64,000 nt of DNA from Paenibacillus crassostreae (GCF_001857945.1 NZ_CP017770.1:4563177-4627176), one strand, 5' to 3'. Positions 28,845-37,317 are shown, numbered from the stretch's first letter. Translations and numbers: made by a program. Notes: generated by a model from the sequence alone, not told the origin.

Positions 28845-28877
28845 GTTAGACGAAACCATTGCAAAAAGGAGGAAATA

Positions 28878-29474
28878 ATGAAGTTCCAAATTGGAGATGA
28901 AATAGATCAAAACCATGTAAGAGTAATAGTTCATGAACTTTCAAGATGTCAATTAGCCTTTGATCAACTTATTCGTTTAAGAGAGATTAAATATAGCAAC
29001 AAATTAGTAACTGATAGGAAGCTAGATCTAATGACCTATAATGCATATTCTTTGTTTATTCAACATCTTTACGAGTATTTTAAAGGATGTGTTACTAGAG
29101 CTAGAAAAGAAACTGGAAACATACAGCCTGAAATTATTGATGGACTTGTAAACAACGAAGTTAACAAAATTCTACGAAATTGGCGAACTGCTATAGATAA
29201 TAATTATGCTCCTAAGTGGGCAAATGCAAGAAGCTATTATGAAGATACATGTCCTGTTAATTTCGGGTCAGACTTTCGAAATATTAGGAATAATGTAGCT
29301 CATGTTGATTATAGACGTGTTAAGGGTGGAAATCGGATTACTTTAACTGAATTTTATAAAAACTACCACAAGTATATTATCCTATTGTTTGATAATGGAC
29401 GTGAATTTTGGGATATGCAAGAATATGAGGATTTAGACTTTGGTGATATAACAGATTTTAATAAGTTAACTTGA
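28878..29474 (+). CDS. Cassette 1: HEPN-like protein
   Basis: 198-residue cytoplasmic protein starting at ATG 28878 after AGGAGG. The sequence RNIRNNVAHVDYRR near residues 155-170 contains an Rx4H motif (R-NNVA-H), the signature of HEPN RNases and toxins. It is preceded by helical segments (LFIQHLYEYFKGCVTRARK), as expected for that all-alpha fold. HEPN assignment is inference from the motif. The cassette starts GTTAGACG (28845) and its site starts CGTCTAAC (29512), an exact reverse complement. Confidence 0.65.
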   Translation: MKFQIGDEIDQNHVRVIVHELSRCQLAFDQLIRLREIKYSNKLVTDRKLDLMTYNAYSLFIQHLYEYFKGCVTRARKETGNIQPEIIDGLVNNEVNKILRNWRTAIDNNYAPKWANARSYYEDTCPVNFGSDFRNIRNNVAHVDYRRVKGGNRITLTEFYKNYHKYIILLFDNGREFWDMQEYEDLDFGDITDFNKLT

Positions 29475-29511
29475 TAGATATTATTTAGTATATCGGGGAA
29501 GGCAATGGAAT

Positions 29512-29671
29512 CGTCTAACACTGCATTCCTACTGCGGGCATTCGCCCTTGATCGCCAAGAGGGAGATCAGAGAAGTTGACTCAGGCGATACATTCAACCA
29601 GCTAAGTCTGACGACCCGTTCCCTTTGGTCACTTAAGCCGCTTGAACGTCAGGAATGCCAAACGTTATCGG
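29512..29671 (+). repeat. attC-like site 1 (end of cassette 1)
   Basis: R'' CGTCTAACA, left arm GCATTCCTACTGCGG, inner stem GATCGCC...GGCGATA, second stem CAACCAGCTAAGT...ACTTAAGCCGCTTGAA, right arm GACGTCAGGAATGC, core AACGTTATCGG. The last eight bases already belong to cassette 2. Confidence 0.9.
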
Positions 29672-29715
29672 AAATTACCGAAAATAATAATTAAAAAAAG
29701 AAAGGACAAACAAAA

Positions 29716-30072
29716 ATGATCTATAGAAGAAAAACATACATAGTCGAATCAACTTTCGTTGAGGAGTTTAATCAATTATTTAATGAAATATTATTACCGT
29801 CTCAGCTAAAGTATGGTGCTAGGTTAATTGGACGATGGTTGATCGATAAGGATGAGAAAAATACCGAGGTATTCGCTATGTGGGAATATGACAGTTATGA
29901 AGATTACGAAAGAATAGAGAGTCAGATAAAATCAGATAAAGAACATGTAATGAAGGTGCAAAAACGATTTGATCAAATTGGTAGAGAACGATTGAAACAG
30001 GTACTTAAAGAAGATATTAAACAGGAGTTTGTTAAAAGCACAGTAACAAGAGAAAAAACAATATTGAATTAA
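29716..30072 (+). CDS. Cassette 2: NIPSNAP-family protein
   Basis: 118 residues. RRKTYIVESTFVEEFNQLF, followed by RLIGRWLI, EVFAMWEYDSYEDYERIE and HVMKVQKRFDQIGRERL, matches the small NIPSNAP ferredoxin-like barrel family, whose function is poorly defined. The start ATG 29716 follows AAGAAAGGACA. Cassette start GTTATCGG (29664) pairs with site start CCGATAAC (30108). Confidence 0.8.
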   Translation: MIYRRKTYIVESTFVEEFNQLFNEILLPSQLKYGARLIGRWLIDKDEKNTEVFAMWEYDSYEDYERIESQIKSDKEHVMKVQKRFDQIGRERLKQVLKEDIKQEFVKSTVTREKTILN

Positions 30073-30107
30073 TTTTCCTTTTGATTTTGCTATGAAGTCG
30101 GTAACAT

Positions 30108-30269
30108 CCGATAACAGAACATTCCTACGTCGTCGCTAACGCTCCTCGATCGCCAAGAGGGATATCAGAGAAGTGAATTCAGGCGATACATTCAACCAGC
30201 TAAGTCTGACGACCCGTTCCCTATGGTCACTTAAGCTGTTTGAACGTCAGGAATGCGAAACGTTATCAG
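30108..30269 (+). repeat. attC-like site 2 (end of cassette 2)
   Basis: R'' CCGATAACA, arms ACATTCCTACGTCG and GTCAGGAATGCG, core AACGTTATCAG. Nearly identical in its middle to site 1 (AACCAGCTAAGTCTGACGAC). Confidence 0.9.
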
Positions 30270-30308
30270 AAATTGGGGCAAAAATTATAAATAGGGAAGG
30301 TGAATTTT

Positions 30309-31355
30309 TTGAAGCCTTTTTTTCACTTTGATACAGACGAAACAAGACAAAGTTTACTCGCGCGAGCAAGGAACGTTGCGCTATGGGCAATTCAACAATA
30401 TGAATTGGATTGGAATTGTATTCGTTTCATTCAATTGTCAGATACCATTACATACAAAATAGAAACCGTAACGAAGGAAAGTTATTTGCTTCGTATTCAT
30501 TCAGAAAGAGTAAACAAAGAAGAAATCTTGTCTGAACTTGTTTTCCTGAATGAATTAGGGAAAATAAATGATTTGGTAGTGCCAGAAGGGATAAGAAGTC
30601 GTAGTGGATCTTATATTTTTGAGTGTGAAACTGATGAGGGATATCGGAAACCATATGTCTCATTAATGAAGTGGGTTGAGGGAGAGCATTCGAGTGGCGA
30701 GTTTACTGATAATCATGTAAACAGCATGGGTGTAATGATGGGTAAACTTCATGAAGCGTCCGCAAGTTTTGAAATTCCACCCGATTTTGTTCGGCCTCAT
30801 TGGGGGAGTGATAGCTTTAGAAAAGAAGTGTCCAAACTAGAACGTTATTACCCACGATTTCTATCGGACGGGTCATGGAAGCTATATCAAGAAGCTATAG
30901 ATAAGATCATTCGTCAATTTGATAGTATGAAGCGAGACAACCGAAACTACGGACTAATTCATGCGGACTTGCATTCCGGAAACGTAGTGTTTAACAACGG
31001 AATTCCAAATCCTATTGATTTTGGAAGATGCGGTTACGGATACTATCTTTACGATATGTCAGCTTCGTTGTTAGAACTATATCCTAGACATCGATGGTTA
31101 CTTATTCAAGGATATGAGAGCGTAGTCAAACTAAATAAGGATTACATTCGTGACCTGGAATGCTTTTTCATTATGTTTATGATTGAAAATTATTGTCATC
31201 ACTCCTCTGATACTAGAGAAATTCCAAGTTTAATCAATGAACAAAAATATGCTCTAGCTTATATTAAAGAATATATAAATGATAGACCATTTTTATTTGA
31301 AGTGATAGAACCCGTAGACTTCGAAAGCAATCTCGAGGAAGGCCCCAACATCTGA
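30309..31355 (+). CDS. Cassette 3: APH-family phosphotransferase
   Basis: ~348-residue kinase of the aminoglycoside/choline/homoserine phosphotransferase superfamily. The catalytic LIHADLHSGNVVF (HxDxxxxN) and the metal-binding PIDFGRCGYG are intact, so it can probably transfer phosphate from ATP to a hydroxyl group of a small molecule; the substrate is unknown. TTG 30309 fits the GGAAGGTG site better than GTG 30300. The stop TGA (31353-31355) lies inside the attC R'' CTGATAAC, so gene and site are fused. Cassette start GTTATCAG (30262) matches exactly. Confidence 0.88.
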   Translation: MKPFFHFDTDETRQSLLARARNVALWAIQQYELDWNCIRFIQLSDTITYKIETVTKESYLLRIHSERVNKEEILSELVFLNELGKINDLVVPEGIRSRSGSYIFECETDEGYRKPYVSLMKWVEGEHSSGEFTDNHVNSMGVMMGKLHEASASFEIPPDFVRPHWGSDSFRKEVSKLERYYPRFLSDGSWKLYQEAIDKIIRQFDSMKRDNRNYGLIHADLHSGNVVFNNGIPNPIDFGRCGYGYYLYDMSASLLELYPRHRWLLIQGYESVVKLNKDYIRDLECFFIMFMIENYCHHSSDTREIPSLINEQKYALAYIKEYINDRPFLFEVIEPVDFESNLEEGPNI

Positions 31356-31522
31356 TAACAAAGCATTCACGTATCGAGCCAGGCTACGCCTGTCTCTCGG
31401 TCCGCAAGAGGAATTTCGGAGAAGCAGATTCAGCGGACAACCCTGCACTACCTAACCGCGTCGCGGCCGGGGCTAAAGCCCCTTAAGGTAGTGAGGGTTC
31501 GTGAATGCAACAACGTTATGTG
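31352..31522 (+). repeat. attC-like site 3 (end of cassette 3)
   Basis: R'' CTGATAACA, inner stem GGTCCGC...GCGGACA, second stem CCTGCACTACCTAA...TTAAGGTAGTGAGGG, right arm GTTCGTGAATGC, core AACGTTATGTG. The stems differ in sequence from site 1 but keep pairing. Confidence 0.9.
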
Positions 31523-31575
31523 AAATCTCGGAAAAACGTAGTTGAACCCAATTTTTGCATGCCAAGGAGAGTTTA

Positions 31576-32043
31576 ATGGATAAAGATCAATATTTTAAGA
31601 ATCTTGAAGAAATCATATCAGATCCAATCTTCATAGGTACTTCCAAGGGAGAATTAGAAGAAGAGATTAACAATAATATGTGGCGTATAACCTTAGAACA
31701 GCAGTTAGCGTGTGAAATAAGTATAAAAGATTTTATCCAATTCTTTAGTGCTGTTATACAGGATAGACAAGTACAAGTGACAAACTCAAGTGAAAAGAAC
31801 GGAATGATATTTTATCTCTGGTTTGACTGGATGGCTAGTCAACTGAGATTTAATCTAATTTCTAATGTTAATGAGCATTTACCATTTCAATGTGAAATAG
31901 AGATATTGGATAGTATGGAGGAAATTATTAATGAATTCTTGGAATGGCCTTTTCTAAATGGGTTACCTATTGAAGGATATTCTGATGGATCGGAAGAAAA
32001 ACCATATATACTAAAGGTCTTTAAGACCATTTTAAATAAATGA
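31576..32043 (+). CDS. Cassette 4: hypothetical acidic protein
   Basis: 155 residues starting at ATG 31576, 5 bases after AAGGAGAG. Acidic and soluble, with LWFDWMASQLRFNLIS and EEIINEFLEWPFLNGLP. Its size and composition recall immunity-type or Smi1-like small proteins, but no family is recognised. Cassette start GTTATGTG (31515) pairs exactly with CACATAAC (32090), whose site is interrupted by an IS91-like element. Confidence 0.65.
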   Translation: MDKDQYFKNLEEIISDPIFIGTSKGELEEEINNNMWRITLEQQLACEISIKDFIQFFSAVIQDRQVQVTNSSEKNGMIFYLWFDWMASQLRFNLISNVNEHLPFQCEIEILDSMEEIINEFLEWPFLNGLPIEGYSDGSEEKPYILKVFKTILNK

Positions 32044-32408
32044 AAGCTAATAAAGACAATTTTTGGGTACTCAAAGATGTCCGAGACATCACATAACACT
32101 CTGGATTGGTTGCGCAGTTGCCCGAAAAAAAACCTTCATAAACACAGTATGAAGGCATTCAATAAAGATATCATATGAGCAGAAAAGCTCCGCGGCAATT
32201 GCGCAAATCCATGTTGAACGATGCCGCGAATATTTGCTAGCTTATCGCCTATGGGATTTGTTATTTACTTCCAATACCGATGTTGCACGAAATGAGAGGA
32301 TCGGCTTCCCAAAATTCTAGGGTCAATGGGATATCTTGTCGCATGAAAACACACCTCCCCCCTCCCCAGATCAGGCATCGTAACAAGAAGTATGCAATTA
32401 TAAAGTGT

Positions 32409-33566
32409 CTATCCACCGCCCGGAGTCAGTGTTAGGATCTGACACCAAACCCCTCCACAAGAGGGACAACGTGAAATATCCACACCTGTTAATTTCAAGA
32501 TATGATCCTTCGCCGTCAACTTTACTTTAGGTTTAATCGGCGTACGAGTCAGGCGCAAGCAGGTCAGCAGTGTGGTTTTTCGATTGGCGTTGCTGAGAAA
32601 GCTATAATATCTAATCTTCTGAAAACCAGAAGGTAGCACATGCATCATGAATCTCCGCATAAACTCCATCGCATCCAGTGTCAGTGGCTTCACTTTCCCG
32701 TCATCTTTGTAATCCCGATAATGAAAAGTGACTGTCCGATCATCCATGGCTTGGATCCGATTATTGTAAATCGCGGTCCTGTGCGTATAGCGACTTAAAT
32801 ATTTGACGACGTGAAAGGAACTTTTAAACGGTTTCTTACAGTAGACGACCCAATCCGGTTCATAGAGTGAATCGAGTAAAGTGAAAAATGATGACTCTTC
32901 AGCGTAGGGCAGTGAGGATCCAGTAAATCTCAGCGTCTGATCCGCATAAGCCTTTTTCAAAAAACAAAGAAATTTACCTCGAAACACCCTAGAGAGGATT
33001 CTCACGGGAATAAAGAACTTTTTTTTTGAGCGCATAAACGTACAGCCAGAAGGCGAAAGACCACCCCCGGTTACAATGCAGTGGACATGAGGATGAAAAG
33101 ACAAATTTTGACCCCATGTATGCAAGACCATAGTCACTCCGATTTGTGCACCAAGAAACTTAGGGTCCAAAGCTAATTTGGAAAGTGTCTCAGAGGCAGC
33201 TTTAAAAAGAATGGTGTGCATGAGCTTAGGGTTAGCTAGAAATAAAGGATTCAACGTGTGAGGAACAGTAAAAACAGTGTGGAAATAAGGAACAGGCAAG
33301 AGCTCAGATGTTCGATCTAAAACCCATTGCTCTTTTTTCAAATTACCACATTTGGGACAATTACGATTGCGGCAGGAGTTGTAGGACACCTTCAGATCTT
33401 CGCAAGAATGACATTGGTCGACATGCCCACCCAAGGCTGCAGTTCTACAAGATTGGATAGACTGAATGGCCTTGATGCCTTCACTATGAACGGGATGGGT
33501 ACCGAGAAAAGCGTCAGCGAAGCTCGAAAAAATTTGCTGTAACTCAACCAAGATCATCACCTCCAA
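32409..33566 (-). CDS. tnpA: IS91-family HUH (Y) transposase
   Basis: 385 residues. The N-terminal zinc-binding domain has CRTAALGGHVDQCHSC and CRNRNCPKCGNLKKEQW (residues ~35-80). The HUH motif is FHPHVHCIVTGGGLS, and a catalytic-tyrosine region reads VKYLSRYTHRTAIYNN. A C-terminal CPSCGG closes the protein. Such enzymes nick single-stranded ends for rolling-circle transposition. The start overlaps the end of the recombinase gene by 23 bases. This copy appears intact, in contrast to copy 2. Confidence 0.93.
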   Translation of the reverse strand: MEVMILVELQQIFSSFADAFLGTHPVHSEGIKAIQSIQSCRTAALGGHVDQCHSCEDLKVSYNSCRNRNCPKCGNLKKEQWVLDRTSELLPVPYFHTVFTVPHTLNPLFLANPKLMHTILFKAASETLSKLALDPKFLGAQIGVTMVLHTWGQNLSFHPHVHCIVTGGGLSPSGCTFMRSKKKFFIPVRILSRVFRGKFLCFLKKAYADQTLRFTGSSLPYAEESSFFTLLDSLYEPDWVVYCKKPFKSSFHVVKYLSRYTHRTAIYNNRIQAMDDRTVTFHYRDYKDDGKVKPLTLDAMEFMRRFMMHVLPSGFQKIRYYSFLSNANRKTTLLTCLRLTRTPIKPKVKLTAKDHILKLTGVDISRCPSCGGVWCQILTLTPGGG

Positions 33567-34395
33567 AAGGAAGATCTAGAGGGCTTTTCAACCCGAGAAC
33601 TTGGGCGTGGGTAAGATGAAGATACATAGAAGTGGTTTGAATATCTGCATGCCCAAGAAGTTCTTTGATTTGCAGAATACTAGCACCGCCATTTAATAGG
33701 TGGGTTGCAAAGCAATGACGCAAGGTGTGCACCGATACATTTTTAGTTATCCCAGAAGCATGCAATGAATTCTTAAAAATAGACTGAATACTCCGCACTG
33801 AAATGGGCTTCGTATCCGGGACACCTGGAAAAAGCCAAGGGGAGGGGCGGTAAGCCTTCCAGTATTGACGAAGAAGCAGAAGATTATGGTCGGATAAAAT
33901 GGAGTAACGATCCTTACCCCCTTTGGCTTGACGAACCAAAAGGCGCATGTCTGGACTGTGAATGTCTGTCAATTGCAGATGAGCCACTTCGCTCACGCGA
34001 AGACCTGCCGAGTAAATGGTGGTAAGAATGGTTTTGTGCTTAAGATTGCGGGTAGCATCGAGGATCTGGCAAACTTCTTGGAACGTCAGTATGGTGGGGA
34101 GAAAAGATTTCTTCTTCACTCTCGGAATATGCAGCATATTCCATTCGCGAAAAAGCACAGATTGGTAAAAAAACTTGATGGCGCCATAAGCAGAATTCAC
34201 GTAGGCAGAACTGAGTTTCTTCGTTTTAATGGCATGATGAAGAAAAGCTCGAACTTCATCATACCCAACGGATGCAGGAGGCTTACCACAAAATAAATAG
34301 AAACGTTTCATATGAGCTAAATACATTCTTTGAGTGCTTTTGGCAAATCCACGTAACTCCATTGAAATTGTCATGGATTGAATCCAATCTTGCAT
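33544..34395 (-). CDS. Tyrosine recombinase of the IS91-like element
   Basis: 283 residues. The SAM-like N-terminal core-binding domain (~1-95) precedes a catalytic domain with Arg in GLRVSEVAHLQLTDI, Lys in AKGGKDRYSIL, HTLRHCFATHLLNGG (His-x-x-Arg), LLGHADIQTTSMYLHLT (His/Trp position and nucleophile Tyr), and a KSPLDLPF tail. That tail resembles the end of integron integrases (RSPLD), but the ~16-residue insertion specific to IntI between the Lys strand and HTLRH is absent. ATG 34395 follows GGAAGGTG. Some IS91-group elements are known to carry such a recombinase. Confidence 0.9.
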   Translation of the reverse strand: MQDWIQSMTISMELRGFAKSTQRMYLAHMKRFYLFCGKPPASVGYDEVRAFLHHAIKTKKLSSAYVNSAYGAIKFFYQSVLFREWNMLHIPRVKKKSFLPTILTFQEVCQILDATRNLKHKTILTTIYSAGLRVSEVAHLQLTDIHSPDMRLLVRQAKGGKDRYSILSDHNLLLLRQYWKAYRPSPWLFPGVPDTKPISVRSIQSIFKNSLHASGITKNVSVHTLRHCFATHLLNGGASILQIKELLGHADIQTTSMYLHLTHAQVLGLKSPLDLPFGGDDLG

Positions 34396-34498
34396 AGATA
34401 ACACACCTTCCTTTTTTTACTAGATAATAAAGGAAGGCGTGGTAAAATGGCAGTAAGGATTGTAGGCTTTAAAAAGCTACCGCGTAGCGGTTTAGTTC

Positions 34499-34647
34499 AA
34501 CATTGTATTCTCGCTGCGGACCACCATACGGCCCTTGATCTGCCAGAAGTATTTTCGAGGAAGAGAATTCAGGCAGATACATCCATTCCCCTAAGATAAG
34601 AGCTATCTAAGGGGAATGGACGTCGCGAATACACAAACGTTAGTCGG
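34499..34647 (+). repeat. attC-like site 4, right part (separated from its R'' by the IS)
   Basis: Continues AACATTGTATTCTCGCTGCGG, inner stem GATCTGCC...GGCAGATA, second stem CCATTCCCCTAAGATA...TATCTAAGGGGAATGG, right arm GTCGCGAATACAC, core AACGTTAGTCGG. The R'' half CACATAACA is at 32090-32098. Confidence 0.88.
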
Positions 34648-34696
34648 AATACCCGAAAGATCAACAATATAAAAGCTCATATAATGGAGTGATTTT

Positions 34697-35198
34697 ATGA
34701 TTGAAACAGAAAGACTTGTTTTTCGAAAATATGTCATGGGTGATTTGGATTTTTTAATGACAATGACTTCAAATCTTGAAGTAATGAAATATATAGGTTC
34801 TGGACAAACCTGGAATATTGAAGAGACTAAACAACGTTTAGAACACTTTATCAGTCGGTATGACAATGAAGAAGGCATAGGATATGTTGGCAATTCGCAA
34901 GGAAGATCGAACACCAGTAGGTCATGCTGGATTGGTATATCAGAATGTCGAAGGGAAATCAGAAACTGAGGTAGGTTACTGGATTTCTCAGAACTTTTGG
35001 GGACAAGGGTATGCAACCGAATCAGCAATTAGATGGCGCGATTATGGTATTAATACGATAGGGAAAAGACGATTAATTTCAATAATACAACACGCAAATA
35101 AAACATCAATTCATGTTGCCATAAAGAATGGAATGAAACATGAAAAAGATGTAATTTTTAGAAACAAGAATGTAGCATTGTATTCCATTGATAGATGA
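34697..35198 (+). pseudogene. Cassette 5: GNAT N-acetyltransferase, frameshifted
   Basis: RimJ/RimL-type acetyltransferase of ~165 residues broken by a frameshift near 34890. The first frame gives IETERLVFRKYVMGDLDF...EEGIGYV; the second resumes LAIRKEDRTPVGHAGLVY and VGYWISQNFWGQGYATESA (acetyl-CoA binding) to a stop at 35198. Both halves together make a normal-length domain. Cassette start GTTAGTCG (34639) pairs with CGACTAA (35237). Confidence 0.85.
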
Positions 35199-35243
35199 AG
35201 AAGAACTTTTATCAGTCTCAAAGAAGCCGGGTACTTCGACTAA

Positions 35244-36285
35244 ATCAGCTAATCAATAAAAATATTTGAATAGTTGGATTTGAAGGTTTCCGATTCGTGA
35301 ACAGCTGAGTCTAGCCCTGCAAAAGCTGTTAGTTGTTATCTTCTGGGCCTGAATGGCATGAAGATCTGGAAGACTATTGTTAGCAATGGTCAACAGCTGT
35401 TGTAGTTTAGAATCATTCCAAGCCCGACCTTTACGATTGGAAAGGAGCACCGTAATGATCTCCACATGATCTGCATCTAAGAGTTCTTTGGGAGATGGAT
35501 AGCGAGATAATAATTCAAGAGAAGTAGGGTTACAGACTTTGTGAAACGCCTTGTCATAACCCGGGAAAAGGAGACAAGAACGGCGCGAAAATGAAGCTGA
35601 GCCTCGCCGTATAGGCCTGTCCAATGCTGATATTGTCGACAAATAACACGAAGCTGCTGAACAGGATCGCTTAACTCAACTTGAGGTTCAGGAGATTGTA
35701 AGTAAAAGACATGGGTGATACGTATGCGTCGATAGGATCGGTCTTGACCTTCCGCACGGCCTTTTGCTTCAGCTGATGAGTAAGTAATGGATTCAGAACA
35801 ATGACAGAATAACCATACGAAGAAAAGAAAGAAACGAGAGGTTTGGAATAATTGCCGGTAGCTTCTAAAACAACGGTGGGTTTCTGACCTGTGGCTTGCT
35901 TTATCTGCTCCAAGATCGATAGGAGATGATTGAGGTCGTCATGGGTATGAGAGAATGGTTTGTACATACAGTCATGGTAAGAAAGAAAAGCAGCAGCAAC
36001 ACTCTTACCTTTAGCAACATCGATACTTAGAACAGGTATAATCATATAACCTCCTTAATGTTACTGGGGCCAGCACTTTTGATCTCCTCCACAGGTTGGC
36101 ACGGTGATACGGGCTCCAAGGCCCAAGCAGCTGAATCGGGGTATGAACAAAAGGCGCGGGCGTAAAACACTTTATCCGACGGGATTTATGTCCCAACAAA
36201 GTATGCGATTTTCAGCCCAGTATTTCCTCCAGTATAAAGAAAAAGTTCATCCCCGAGCCAGTCGGGTATGAACTGAGAATACCAA
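35244..36285 (-). mobile_element. IS110-family element remnant inside an attC-like site
   Basis: About 1.04 kb between CGACTAA (35237-35243, R'' of cassette 5) and AACATTATATCTACG (36284 on), which together rebuild a normal attC-like left arm. The boundaries are inferred from that reconstruction. The transposase inside is frameshifted and lacks its C-terminal part. Members of the IS1111-attC group of IS110 are known to target integron attC sites. Confidence 0.75.
35253..36045 (-). pseudogene. IS110-family transposase, frameshifted and truncated
   Basis: The N-terminal part (36045-35671) shows the RuvC-like DEDD start VLSIDVAKGKSVAAAFLS, VVLEATGNYSKPLV, and KTDPIDAY. A frameshift near 35670-35645 switches to a second frame (35642-35253: PTSLELLSRYPSPKELLDA, NDSKLQQLLTIA) that ends without the Transposase_20 domain carrying the catalytic Ser. 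Non-functional. The AAGGAGGTTATATG translation start (36045-36060) is repeated at 49082 onward. Confidence 0.85.
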
Positions 36286-36402
36286 CATTATATCTACGCT
36301 GCGGACTACGCCCTTGGTTCGCAAGATGTGATATGCAGAGAAGTAAAATCAGCTCACAACCCTGCGAGGCTAAGTCCTTATGACCCAGTCGCTAGCGCCA
36401 GT
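36284..36402 (+). repeat. attC-like site 5, truncated right of the IS110 remnant
   Basis: Left arm AACATTATATCTACGCTGCGG, partial inner stem region, and CTGCGAGGCTAAGTCCTTATGACC. The sequence then breaks off, so the right arm and GTTA core are missing at the join to the 12.7-kb foreign segment. Confidence 0.75.
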
Positions 36403-36414
36403 TTTTGAGTGAAA

Positions 36415-37317
36415 TCAGTAACTAAGAAATGTCTCTTTTAGTGTGGTCTCGAAATATTTCATAAACTCCTCTTCCAAATTGTTAACCTTCTTGATCAAAC
36501 GGGCAACATAGATGTGGCTGAGTGCAAAAGGGTTTGGATCAATGCTAACAGCTACCAGCTCTTTATTGATAATCTCATCTCTCATATGTATTTTTCCTGA
36601 TATATGAATGCCTGCATTTTTTTTGATCAGGTGTTTGATTAGTTGTAGATTATTGGTTTCAAACTTTGCTTTATAGAATAGGTTTTCCTGAACCATGATG
36701 ATGTCAATCATGTCTCTATATAGTGTGTTCTTTCGATAGATAATGAGAGGCTCATGCGAAATTTCTTCTAATGAAACCTTACCTTTCTTGGCAAAGGGAT
36801 GCGTTGGGGAGACGATTAAACAATAAGGTTCACTGAATACATCCTGATAGATGAGTCCGGAATCCCCATTGGTATGGGGAGTGATCGCCAGTTGGATTTC
36901 TCTTTGTCTGATTAGACGAACGAGTAAGGGCGTGGAAGAGGTGTCGATATCGATAGAAACCTTGGGGTACTTTTCGCTAAAAGTATCCAAAATGTAGGGC
37001 AATACAGAACTCGTTAAAGGCGTGTTGCATCCAATGGAAAGTTTCCCCGTTTTGCCTTGTTCCACTTTGTTGACCGCTTCTTTTCCTTCCAGCAGAGCGC
37101 CTTGTATGTATTGGGCGTAGGGCAAAAAAGCTCTCCCCTCTTCGGTAAGTGTTATATTCCTCTTGCTTCGTATTAGAAGTGTTTTTCCAAGCTCTTTCTC
37201 CAACTGGATGATACGTTGGGAGATCGTCGGCTGAGGCAAATACATCTGATAAGAGGCTTCCTTAAAGCTTTGTAATTGATACACCTGGAGAAAAGTGTTG
37301 ATCTGTTCTAGGTTCAT
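36415..37317 (-). CDS. LysR-family transcriptional regulator
   Basis: 300 residues. N-terminal winged HTH (QINTFLQVYQLQSFKEASYQ, PTISQRIIQLEKELGKTL) and LysR substrate-binding domain (GKLSIGCNTPLTSSVLPYIL). It is divergent from the dipeptide-type ABC operon at 37564 with a ~245-bp shared upstream region, so it probably activates that operon. It is the first gene of a G+C-richer block inserted in the cassette array. Confidence 0.92.
   Translation of the reverse strand: MNLEQINTFLQVYQLQSFKEASYQMYLPQPTISQRIIQLEKELGKTLLIRSKRNITLTEEGRAFLPYAQYIQGALLEGKEAVNKVEQGKTGKLSIGCNTPLTSSVLPYILDTFSEKYPKVSIDIDTSSTPLLVRLIRQREIQLAITPHTNGDSGLIYQDVFSEPYCLIVSPTHPFAKKGKVSLEEISHEPLIIYRKNTLYRDMIDIIMVQENLFYKAKFETNNLQLIKHLIKKNAGIHISGKIHMRDEIINKELVAVSIDPNPFALSHIYVARLIKKVNNLEEEFMKYFETTLKETFLSY

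Larger units (their letters stand above)
32099..34498 (-). mobile_element. IS91-like element, copy 1 (HUH transposase + tyrosine recombinase), inserted in an attC-like site
   Basis: 2.4-kb element bounded by AACA on both sides (32095-32098 and 34499-34502) and nearly identical over its outer parts to the copy at 49770. The left end carries a palindrome TGGATTGGTTGCGCAGTTGCC / GGCAATTGCGCAAATCCA (32102-32211) followed by GTTGAACG (32213). The right end finishes GTTTAGTTC just before AACA, so GTTGAAC and GTTCAAC form an outer complementary pair. It splits site 4 between R'' (32090-32098) and the rest (34499 on). The 310 bases at the left hold no gene. Confidence 0.85.

Noticed and set aside
28638..28934. 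A 98-codon minus-strand open frame across the left edge of the array.
   Set aside because: It overlaps the start of cassette 1 and the hairpin before it, and its product has no recognisable features.
33544..34395. Calling the IS-borne tyrosine recombinase an integron integrase (IntI).
   Set aside because: The IntI-specific insertion before HTLRH is absent, and the gene is clearly part of the IS91-like element in both copies.
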